NCBI RefSeq assembly: GCF_018691265.1
Contig: NW_024881303.1
Span: forward strand, 11,463,777 to 11,527,776
Reading direction: 5' to 3'
DNA from: Tyto alba
Lineage: Eukaryota > Chordata > Aves > Strigiformes > Tytonidae
DNA length: 64,000 nt
In this document: positions 52,264-62,825 of the stretch, in pieces
Position numbering within the stretch: the first letter of the stretch is position 1
Layout: the number at the start of each line of letters is the position of its first letter
Notes under the pieces: model-generated
Database searches by the model: none
The model's input: only the letters and a program-made list of their open reading frames with translations
What the model was told of the DNA's origin: nothing
Position numbers and translations under genes: made by a program

Positions 52264-55219
52264 CTTTCTTCTAAAATAATTATCAAAAAAGACTGGTGAA
52301 TCTGTGTCTCACACAGCTTTCACTTGCCTACAGACTTGGATTCTTCCCCCAGATCTAGAATAACCAACAAAGAACAGATACAAGAAAAAACGACCTACCA
52401 GGTATCACAGTGTACTGTCTGGAGATTTACAGGGCACAGAACAGTCTAGTACCCCTCTCCCCATTGACTTCTGCAACAAATAGGTCAGACCACTTTCTAT
52501 CACACTGCTCCATTCCTCTTTGCAGAGTCTCCCGAAAGTCAATAAGCTACTCTATTTTCAGGAGTAACAAACCGTATACTGTCTGCAAACACACACACTA
52601 ATGTATAACAAGCTACGAATCTATAGGCCTTTTCTATTCAGACACACAAAAAAGGAGGAGGGCCCCTTTGACTGGTACCAATTACGCATTTCTCCAAGTC
52701 ACAATAATATACCACTAATATTATCCAGAGGGAGTCCCTTTGGCTCCATTCTTAGCTGGTGTTTCTAATGCTCCTTTACAGAAGGATATTCAATAAATGA
52801 GGTATTTCTGTGACCTACAGCAAGCCTGCACACAACTGTTTGTATTATATATGGTTTCATTTTGCTCCCCAGCACTGCTCTTTGGTGGCTGTTACAGCCC
52901 ATAAAGCCATCTGTTAGGAACACTCAGTCATAAAATTATTAATGCCTATAGCCTAAAACCAACCCTAAGTAAATAAACAGTACCAGAAGGCCCAGTGCAA
53001 AATTCTGGGATGTTAAATACACAGGAAATATACAGAAACATAAATCTTCTTAATAGTTCTACATGCAATTATGTATTCACTTGAAATTCAAATAACACAC
53101 AGAAAGACTAGACAGAAGTTGCTTCTAAAACAGCGCACTGCAGATTTTCCTCAGAGTTGAACCCCACATGAAAAAATCTGGGACATTATTGTGAATCCTT
53201 GCAACATTTAGAGCTAATAATAGAGAATTATGCAATTAGGAAAAAAGTTCCGGAGAAAGAAGCTCAGGACACACGTAATCCTTAAGGCTGAATATGCAGA
53301 GAACAAAGGAAGAGTGTCCCAAGTTTGAATCATTCAAATTCTTGAGAGAGGAGGATAAAGGAAATTTATTTGTATTGAATATGTGGCATTTGCAAGCATG
53401 AAGAAAATATTAAGAAATTAAATACAGATGGATCTTTACCACTGTAATGACAAGTCTCTTGAGTAGAAGACACAGGACTTCCACCTTAGTCACTTGGCAC
53501 TGGGTCCTACCTTATTGTAAAGATGGAACCTCTTCCCCCTCCATCATGGCTCCCTTCCACTGTACTTGCCAAGGGGGCCTCCAGAAGGCTGACACGGAGC
53601 CTGATCTGTCAAATCTCATGTACGGGATGCGAGACAGACACAGCTGGCTCTGCTCCCCATCCCTCCCACAGCTAGGGCCATATTTCATGCATGCCCAGCA
53701 CAGAAGAGCAGCCTGTCGCCCTAGTCTGGTAGCCACAAATATCAACAAAAGGTCTGGTCTTAACAAGGCTCATCGGCTCCCTAGCTGCAGTTTAGCATCA
53801 ACAGCAATAAGTTCAAGTGTTTACAGGCTGGGCATGTGAAGGAGTATCTGGTTTACAAATTCCAGCTTTGAAAAGAGGATCAAGACCTGGCTAAAGATAG
53901 ACAAATATTCACTGTCTTGAAACCAGCTGGTCCCCAGGGAAGCTAGCACAGTCAACAGCTTTGTCATGATGGGGCAGAGGACTGGACACTTGCACCTATG
54001 ACAATGGCTAAATCAATAAAGCTGCAAGATCGGTTGTGCTACAGCCAGCACTAGGCATTAACAGCCCCCAGCTAATATAGATATGGTCAGTATGGTATGA
54101 CCAGACCAGCCTACAGCATAACCACATGAATTTAGACCTACACAGAAGCTGCTTCCACTTACAGCACTGCCTGCGATAGCAGCCTGACACACCACAAACT
54201 TGGGCTCTGCAGTGAACCTGGTTCTCAGCTCTCTACCTCCACCCATCACTTCTCCAGCAAGAAGACTTCCTTGGGACACCTGTGGGATATGATGAGCCCC
54301 TGTGGGAGACACAGAATCTCCTATCCCCAGGGCAAATCCAGCACCAGATTACTGGAACTAGTGAAGGGTATAGTACCACTCACTCCTACACAGAAGATGT
54401 TGTTGCTCTAAAGAACTTGCCCATCTTAAGTCTTAACCCCAACACCATCACACCCCTCAGGAGCTTACTGGAAAATACAGCAGCATTGCTCAGTTTAGTT
54501 GGCTTGATACTAATTTTCAAGAAATTTGAAATGAAATCTTCAGATGAGTCTCTTTCATTCTATAAAAAACCCCAGAGTAAATCTGTTACCTTAATGGAAA
54601 GTAATTCCTACCTCCTTGGAGCTCCTGTTAAGCCTTATAACCACAGTAATATACCAGAAATCAAGCAGGAAGTTACTTTATATTCTTTTAAATAACAGTT
54701 TTAAAGATCTTCAAATCTAAGCATATCACTGCATTGAAAACAGGAGGATTTTGTTCCAAACATGTATTTGTACTTTGCCGCTGTTTAAAACTGTGGTGCC
54801 CTTTCCACTGCATCTCACTTGGTTTGTATCACAACTTGCACATCTTTCACTTTTTAACTTAAGATTTTGTTTCTTAATCACAGAAGGAAGGAATTTAGAG
54901 TTGTGCAAGTCACAGACACAGGGTCTATTTATAGTATGTTGCACATCTGGGTTTTCTCTTAAACTGCCAACTTCTGTAAATCAAGTTGTGATTTTTACTG
55001 TGAACCACATTTTGACAAATCACCTAAAAACCAAACACCTTATATTTCTCTATCAGGGTTCTTTAAGACCTTGACTATCCTGGAAATAAGTCTTATGTGT
55101 CAGAGCTCCACAGACTAGGAATTGAAAGGAAAAGTCCAAACTAGACCTAGTAATACAGGAAGTTTCATACAAAAATATAAATAGATTGCAATAATCATAA
55201 AACATCCCCCACATGCAGA

Positions 55220-55425
55220 CTGGGGCTGCAGTTCAGATTCCAAAGTAAGACTTCCATAATCTGAGTTCTGTTCCCAGCTCCAGTGCAAATTTGCATTGCA
55301 ACTTTTGATAAATTATTTCATTTCTCTGTGCTTCATCATGTCTGACAGACAGGAACAGTTTATTTCTTTTGTCTATCCTGTCTATTTAGAAATTAAGATT
55401 CTGTGGACAGGAGAACAAATGACAA
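55220..55425 (+). repeat. MIR-type SINE relic with tRNA-like head
   Basis: The head GGGGCTGCAGTTCAG is followed by a B-box-like CTGAGTTCTGTTCCCAGCTCC at about 55261-55281, then the MIR core ACTTTTGATAAATTATTTCATTTCTCTGTGCTTC. A tail-like TTAGAAATTAAGATTCTGTGG at about 55386-55406 corresponds to TTAGATTGTAAGCTCTTTGG in better copies. The order matches the relics at 37.8 and 57.1 kb, all on the plus strand. The bases between core and tail are shortened and the 3' end is not clear. Confidence 0.6.
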
Positions 55426-57077
55426 CACTAGTGGAAATTGTTTCTTAGCTGGGTTCCTCAGTGCCCAGTTTGATCAAGACTTGGATTTCTGGGTGTTACT
55501 GTAATATCAGTAAGTTTTACCCAGGTTACAAAAAAATAAAACATTGCTGCCAGAATACATTGCTAATAGAAAAAAACCTTTAAGCAAACAGCAAACATCA
55601 ACTCAGCAACATCCTTTGGTGTCTCACCTCACAAAGTAATTGTAAACAGGATATCTTGATATATTTTCTACTTTACTGACTAGGACATTAGCAAAATACT
55701 CTTTTCCAGACCAGATGCACACAGCAATCGTTCTTATCCATCATGTGTCCTACTGTGTTCCTCCACAATCACAGCACTTTACACAAAGCAATATTTATAT
55801 ATATCAATCACTAATTTCACTTGTTTGCATGTCCTCTACACCCAGCCCACCTAACCACAAAGATTCCTTGGAGAATCCAGGTCAAACTCTGCATTCTCCC
55901 AGGACAGCATTTTCCACTTTTCTGCTATGCAACAGGTTTCCTTCAAGAGCAGGGGGACTCAATAGATCCGTATTTTCTAAATTACATATGTTGAAAGATA
56001 TTCTAGGCACTCTATAATTAGCCAGCAAGGAAAAGCATTTCTGATTCATTAGGTCAACTTTAATGGTTTCCTCATTAAAAGTTTTTGCTGTTAAGCTGAC
56101 AGAAGCTAGAATTTAATAGTCGCTTCCAGCATTTTCTTTATTAGCTGATCTCTATTGAATCAGTCTTTATCACCTGAAGAGATATTTTAAATGGAAATTC
56201 CTCAGCCCTGAGCAACCTAGATTGACCAAAGGCCTAGAGATTGCTCTGTCCCTGCTTTAATAAACTGTATATATTGCTGCAAAGGTCAGTTCTCATTAGT
56301 CAGTGATGGCTGTGCAAGATTTAACAAATTATATCCCAGTACTAATATGTCACTTGTTGATACTGACATATTCTTGTTGATATTAAATATCTATTAGATG
56401 GAATTTATAAATATGAATCTTTAGGGACATGTTACAAGATTGTTCCCCTCACATCCAGCTCACAACTGTGGGATAGTTCTGCGGTCTAGACAAGCTAACT
56501 GTTGTTTATGCGGCAAAATATATGATTCAGTTCTTTTATTGTCCCCTCTGAATACAAATCAGTCAAAGAAAAGGGACAGGCTTGTATTCTACATGCCTGC
56601 AGATGAGTACTTTCACAGGTAGCTCATGGAAACAGATTTCCCTTTGTCATGCTTCAGCCAAACCAAGCTACATCCCATGCTAATATTCTTAAGTTTACAT
56701 TCATGTTAGTATTCTTGAGTCTTTCTTTAAAAGGGCAAAATTGCATTTCTTCCATTTCTCATTAATGTCCCAGCTGCTAGACACTGAACTTTCACAGACA
56801 GCAAGTCCACCCAGCTATAGACAGTAATAAGCTTTTACAACTTGGTTATTTCAGAATATGCGAACTGCAAATACAATAAAGAATTGGGCTCACTGAATCC
56901 AATCAAGATTGCTCTATGTTAATTAAAAACTATACTCTTCAGGAGACTAACTTGATTTTTTTAATGGCTCCTTAATAGGTGTCTTGGTCCGAGTTTGCAA
57001 GTTACTTAGAGCCAACTCCTATTCAAACTTCTACTTTCTGTGGGAAATTTAATTTGAGGAACTTATAGAGTATTTTA
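55426..57077. other. Unannotated AT-rich DNA
   Basis: No gene is recognised. A 26-bp duplication at 56.7 kb is listed separately, and CTTGTTGATA occurs twice near 56353-56384. Open frames are short. Confidence 0.65.
56676..56727. repeat. Tandem duplication, 26 bp x 2
   Basis: CATGCTAATATTCTTAAGT at 56676 is followed 26 bp later by CATGTTAGTATTCTTGAGT at 56702. The copies differ at three of the first 19 positions. Confidence 0.75.
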
Positions 57078-57380
57078 GGATGAATGCTTGTCTAACGAAT
57101 AAGATATTTTCCCAGGACTCGGGAGATGGAGATTCAATCCATGCATCTCTCACTGAAGCTGCCTATGACCTTGAAGAAACTATCTCTCAGGGCTTCAATT
57201 CCTGCAGACACAAAATAAAAGTGACATTTGCCTTCTCTCGCGTTTGGTCTATCTTGTCTGTCTGGATTATAAACTCTATGTTGGCAGGGACTCCCTCTCA
57301 CAATTTGTTTGTAAAATGCCTAGGGTGGCACTTTACAAGCTGTAGCTGCTAATCTAATACAAATTAAAAATAGTAATTCA
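57078..57380 (+). repeat. MIR-type SINE relic with L2/CR1-like tail, best copy
   Basis: This is the most complete of the SINE relics. It reads CCAGGACTCGGGAGATGG, a clean B box GATTCAATCC at 57131-57140, the core CTATGACCTTGAAGAAACT and TCTCAGGGCTTCAATTCCTG, then ACACAAAATAAAAGTGA. The tail GATTATAAACTC and GGCAGGGACTCCCTCTCAC, then TGTTTGTAAAATGCCTAGG, ends in CTAATCTAATACAAATTAAA. The tail matches the 3' end typical of sauropsid CR1/L2-mobilised SINEs. A 90-codon frame over this element (57080-57352) is incidental. Confidence 0.75.
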
Positions 57381-58263
57381 TATGTCAACATACTAACTGA
57401 TTTTTCCCATCATAAGCCTACATAGGTGCCTTTAGTAGAGGTATTTCTTCTAAATGGTATCAGCTGAGAGAATGGTGGAAGAGAGGTTACATGAGATGGG
57501 AAGACATTGCCAGAGGCAGTTCAGCTCCCCACTTCTTTCATCCTGACACACTACTTCAAACAATAATTGCATTAATTTGGAATTTAGCAGGACTTTAGTC
57601 TCAGCCAGGGTGTCTGAATTCCCTTATTTCAGTAGGAAAATTATAGGGAATCAGAAGCTCAGCTGCCAGTGATATTTTTCCTGGTAATCTCCTCAAGAAA
57701 AACCAAAATTGGCATACTCAGCACTAAGACATGACTGTCCGTAGCTGCAAAATCTTGCTTGCACAGAAGTGACCTTGGCATTCTTCATAAATACAATGTT
57801 AATGGAGGATTAATGTAGGGAGGAGGAGACAGCAGCAAAATAGGGAATAGATGGGAAAATGCGTGGGCAGTAAAGTAGCAATGAGCTTTCAAAACCCCTC
57901 TATACTCACAGACCATAAAACAATGGAAGAAAGGAGTATTTACAAAACCATTCTCTGGAACTAGGATGAAATGATTCAGCATGACAACAGTTTAGAGACT
58001 CAGTGCAAAAAAATAAATAAAAAATTATGGATTAGGAAAACGATAAGCACTATAGTAGCACCAGCAAGTGAACACCTTGAGCTCTTCACACAGTCACTAT
58101 TACTGCTGCCACTTCTGGCTGCCAAAACACCTCAACCTCCCTTGTTTGCGTTAGCATATGTGTTTTAAACAGATGTTTTGTGGTGCCATGAGCAGCATCA
58201 GAATGGAGGTTGAGGTTAGCTGAAGAATGACTGTAAAAGTGGCATCCAATCCCAGGCCCTCTT

Positions 58264-58292
58264 CCAGTTGTTGTTGTTTTTTGTTTTGTTTT

Positions 58293-58332
<40 letters not shown>
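58264..58332 (+). repeat. GTT/GTTTT repeat passing into A36
   Basis: A T-rich segment made of GTTGTT and GTTTT units at 58267-58296 is followed immediately by 36 A residues at 58297-58332, then CACCACC. The T-rich and A-rich halves are partly complementary and could fold into a hairpin. Confidence 0.9.
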
Positions 58333-58333
<1 letters not shown>

Positions 58334-61300
58334 ACCACCAACCCTTAGACAAGCTGCAGAGTGGCAGACTTCTTGCTGAACAGAGCAATCCTTAAAGTAG
58401 GAAATAACAGGAAGGCTTAGAGGCATATGGAACCCATTAGAAATGGCATGTTTGCAGGGACAGATTATAAATTGGATCAACTAGAAAAGCATCTGAAAAA
58501 AGCCTGCCTACAATTCCATCTTGTGTGAACTGTCTCAATCCAGCTGAAGTGTGTTTCTAACCAGAGACTTCACTTTTCCGTCATTTCTTCATTTTACCAC
58601 ATTTGGAAAACGCCCATAAGTGATGACAGCAGAAGCCCTACATACAGTCAGACCCACCCTGGAGCAGAGGGAAAGGGGAGAGGAATGAATGGCATACTCA
58701 CGTAGGCACCTTAACATACAACCATTACATCTCCAACATTTGCCTTAACCAGAAAGGAACCATTTCAAAGGTTTAATGGGGCCATGATCCACATTTGTGC
58801 AGACCCCAAAGCTCTTCACACCTGGATGCGACAGACATGCAGCTGCTCCACTAGCTCAGAGTAACACACACTGGGGTGCTCTCCTGCAGCCCCACACTTA
58901 TTGTGAGCGTAGATTTTGCCACTTTGTGCCCGCCACCCCCCACCACCACCACCCACCTTGGCTCACCTTGCAACTTCTGGAGTCTTGACTGGTAACTTCC
59001 CTGGTTTATGCAGATGCAGTGGATTTCAACCTAAAAGAATAACAACCAGTCATTCATTAACATCAGACATGCAAAACAAATTTAGCTAAGCTGATTACTG
59101 TAATGTAGTAGCCAAGAGCACTGTTCAAATTGACATGGGAGAAGAAACGCCTTTGATACTCTCAGTACAACAAGCTGTCTATTTTTGTGAAGTCTCATGT
59201 TTCCTAATTACCTTAATACTATAAGAATTAGGTAATACCAATGTACAATCACTCACACCGGGCTGGGTTCATAGCCTCCCTTTCCATGGTGCTTACAGGG
59301 AATGCTAATCTGATACAAGAAGTCTGGCTGCAACAGAAGTGGTGTCAGGGAGCTTCTTTGCAACAATCAGCTGCACCTCAGGATAAGGAAAACCCTAAAA
59401 TGCCACAGGGCAGAATTCACATTGGAGTAAAGGAAATGCCACAGGCATGCAGGCAACTGCAAATACATCCTCCTGAGTTGTGGCCTGTCCCTTGCCTTGA
59501 TAAAATCCTTTTCAATGACTGCTGCTCTACAGAGGACTGTCCCCTTACCCCAGAAAGTCCCTTCCCCACCCTACCACAGCCAAAAATTAGGATGAAGCAG
59601 TGTCTTCCCTCGAGTGCTGTGAAAGCAATTGTGCTTTGCCAACCATTTGTGTGCCAAAAGATACCTAACACACCCTCTCGCTCCACATATCGCCTCCATA
59701 ATCTGTGCACAACCCACACAGACTATCAGTATGAGCCTGGCACAGAAAAATAATGCAGCTATGGAGATGCCCTGACTTGACCCAAGAGAAAGGGAGCAGT
59801 TCCTGGAGAAGGTTAATTTTCCATTCACCCAGCCCTTTCCAGTAACACTCAAATTTAGGCCCGAAGGAATTGCATAGGTGATGTTGGATGTCAGGTACAA
59901 TATATGCTGCAATAGCTGAGCATATCAGTGCTGCTAGACATGAAGCAGGACCTTCTATGCTAACCCCATAGTGTGTGCTTCACACCCCAGTATTTTTCTC
60001 TGTGTATTTATGGTCAGACTTTGAAAAACAAAGCAAAGCGTCCTAAAATGGGAGCAGATGGGGTCTGCCTATTATCCCAAATCATTCTATGACAGAGAAT
60101 AAAAACAAACAAGGCTCATGTGTGGCAACCTGCAGTGCAAGACACTAAGCTGACAAGCAGTATCTTATTGTTGAAGAGACCCAAGCTGTCTCTCCTTTCT
60201 AGTACTTCAGTGGAGTTACTTCTAGCCTGAAATAGTGAGAGTAAGGAAAGGAATCAGCCTTTGTGTGCGACAAACACAGCTGAGACTCAGTCTTTGGCTC
60301 TTGGGCATAAAGAAAGCAGAAAACCAAGTAGCTAGGAAAAGTGTTAAACTTTCCACAGCTACAAATTGCTCTTTCATGCATGATATGTACAATTATAGCA
60401 TGCTTAAATCCTGGATTATTGGGACAATAGGGTGTAGCAGCTTTAATCCAAGTGAGTCATTAAACTGTGCCACTTCAGTAGGAATCTGCATACTTAAAAA
60501 GTGTCTGTGTATCGTACAGTCCATCTGTGTAACACACAGTCCATACAGCCCAGCTCCAGTAATTAACTTAACTACGCTTCCTCATGAACATATTGCTACC
60601 ATGTGTATACATTAGCATCTTGGCAATATTTTCTTTTTGTAAAAAGATTGAAAGTATTAGTGCCAATGTGGTAAATCTGTCTACGTCTGTCTGTATATCT
60701 AAGCCTTACGGCTGTTCACAAGGATTGTCTCTCTCGCTCTCCCCCCTTGTGTTAGACTACCAACTGCTTTGGAAACTTCTTTTTCCATTTCAAATGCATT
60801 TTGTGCTTCCATATTAAGATAAAACCCCCAGGAGATGACTAGCAAGACTTGCATATGAGGCAAGGCTAACAAAGGAAGGCTGTTAGCTGTTGATGACTGT
60901 GAGTATAGTTGGAAACCTTACAGGGAAAAAGTCAGTTACCATCCAGTGCAAATCAGGTTGTCAGACTGCATGCCACAGAGAGGCAACCATACATGTCTGC
61001 TGGGAATCTTCAATGACTTAGCAGATAACCTGAGAAAGGAAAAAGTAGCGACTAACAGGGAAACATACTAGCAGTTTTAGGTTCACAGTTCAGGGCCAGA
61101 CTCCGAAACTTGAAGAAACCTTGTCAAAACCAGACTGTTCCAGAGACTCTGACATAAACCCCAAAACACTGAAGAGTAACAAGAAAAAGCTGAGGCAGGA
61201 AAATGAACTCAGCTTGTTTCTCCAATCTCTGAGAGTGCATCTATACTGCATAATGGATGAAGTCCCCTAAAAGCCAGTAGCCAACCTGAAATGGTAAATC

Positions 61301-61840
61301 CACACATCACAACACACTACAGTATATATTTACCATCTCAGACCTGCCCTGCCCTGCAGGGAAGCCAGCTCAACTATCTCCAGCACATTGCTCATGTGTT
61401 TCTGGGAGTAAACACAGCAAGGGCCAGTTTAGGTATCCAAAATATTGACAGGCTATTTCTTACATTGTACAGAAGGACTGGTATTAGAGCCTTTGCAAAG
61501 CTTGTGGGATCTGTTTCAATATTTAACATCCTAGGTAAATAATCTGCAACCGAAACAGTCCTATGGAAAATATGCCTACTCTGCTGGAGAGGCTAGAGAA
61601 AGTACGACTAACCCAAGCAGTGAAAGACACTCAGTTGAGAAAGCTCTAAATAGAGGACATGCACCTCCTGATGGCACCCACAAAGGTGAGATGCAGCTGC
61701 GTGGATGGAGCCTGCTTCATTTCAGGAAGCTTGGGAAAGGTGAGAGTGTGGAGCCCAGATATAGCCATGTGGTGCAGATCGAGCAGCAGGGGCTTTCCCA
61801 AGTCTGTAACACCGCTATCCTATCCTCTGTTTTTTTATAT

Positions 61841-61920
61841 AAAAAAAAAAAAAAACAAACAAAACAAAACAAAAAAAAAAAAAAAAACACCACAAAACCA
61901 ACCAACAACAACAAACAAAA
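61841..61920 (+). repeat. A-rich low-complexity tract with CAAAC units
   Basis: Fifteen A residues, then CAAAC/CAAAAC units, then a 17-A run, then CACCAC and CAACCAACAACAAC words. Simple A/C repeat of the same style as those at 16.0 and 22.3 kb. Confidence 0.9.
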
Positions 61921-62825
61921 TATTACTTACACACAAATGTTTTGCCATAGAACTGCCAGAAAATTTATAAAAGCACCAATGCAGCAGTAGTCATGCTCTT
62001 TGGTCATATAACAAAAAAAAAATCTAAACGATATTTGGTCCATCATTGCTCCCAAGCTGCAACTATACATGCCAAGTTTTAACATCAGGAAATAAACGGG
62101 AAAAAATATATAGGGAAAATCCAAACAGACCCATGGCTCTATAGTTTTAGTAAGTTGTGCCAGAATTATGATTTGACATTATCTGCTAATCAGTGCTTTG
62201 AGAATTCCCTCCCCCATTCCTTGCAATATCTGTAAATGGAAAGATGCACCTTAGGAAAAATAGTTTAATAAGTGGAATGCTAATTAAAATCAAGTTTGTG
62301 ACCTGAAGGAGTGTGCTCAGATTTTTACATGCTAACTAAAATTACTCGTAGATCACAGATTTAAAAAATATTTTTTTTATTTTGTGGGCTCCCCAAAAAT
62401 GGGACAAAAAACCCAAAATATAGAACCGTTCAGAAAATTAAAATACCACACTCCCTTCACTCTCAAAATAAATTAAATGTGTCTACACATTTATTTTTTG
62501 GAAATCTATCTTGATGGTGAGCCATATCCACGTGCCTTCTGGGAACTACAATTTCAGAGCCTCAGACTTTAATCCTCCTGACAAGGCAGTGCCCAGCCCA
62601 TCTCCACCTCCAACTATGGACAGCTATCGTGGGATTCCTACAAAGTCACAGTCGGAAGAAGTTCTTCATGCTGCATCACAAGAGATATAATCCAGCTAAG
62701 GAAAGGACCCCAGGAAATAACATCAAAATGAGATGAAGAAGAACTCCTACACAGGAGCATGGAAACTACGTGGATGCAAATGCACAGTGAACTGATATGA
62801 CATTCTGACTGGACCAGCTACAGCA

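Larger units (their letters stand above)
47761..55219. other. Unannotated stretch with one repeat fragment
   Basis: No gene is recognised. An A19 run lies at 48174-48192. A small tail fragment (48.4 kb) and a 25-bp duplication (52.2 kb) are listed separately. Open frames at 53447-53839 and 54282-54695 (130 and 137 codons) have no recognisable domain. Confidence 0.65.
57381..62824. other. Unannotated stretch, no gene seen
   Basis: No exon or RNA gene is recognised. Two A-rich tracts (58.3 and 61.8 kb) are listed separately. A C-rich run CCACCCCCCACCACC lies at about 58932. A 170-codon plus-strand frame at 59241-59753 has no motif and is overlapped by minus-strand frames of 100 and 113 codons. 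A GGGAACTACAATTTC word at about 62540 is noted in the findings. Confidence 0.65.

Noticed and set aside
57120..57150. tRNA gene suggested by a B box
   Set aside because: No cloverleaf or intact A box; the context is a MIR-type SINE.
58770..58800. AATGGGGCCATGATCC resembling a CR1/MIR tail
   Set aside because: Too short, with no flanking support.
59241..59753. 170-codon plus-strand open frame
   Set aside because: No motif or signal peptide, and minus-strand frames of 100 and 113 codons overlap it. No splice context seen.
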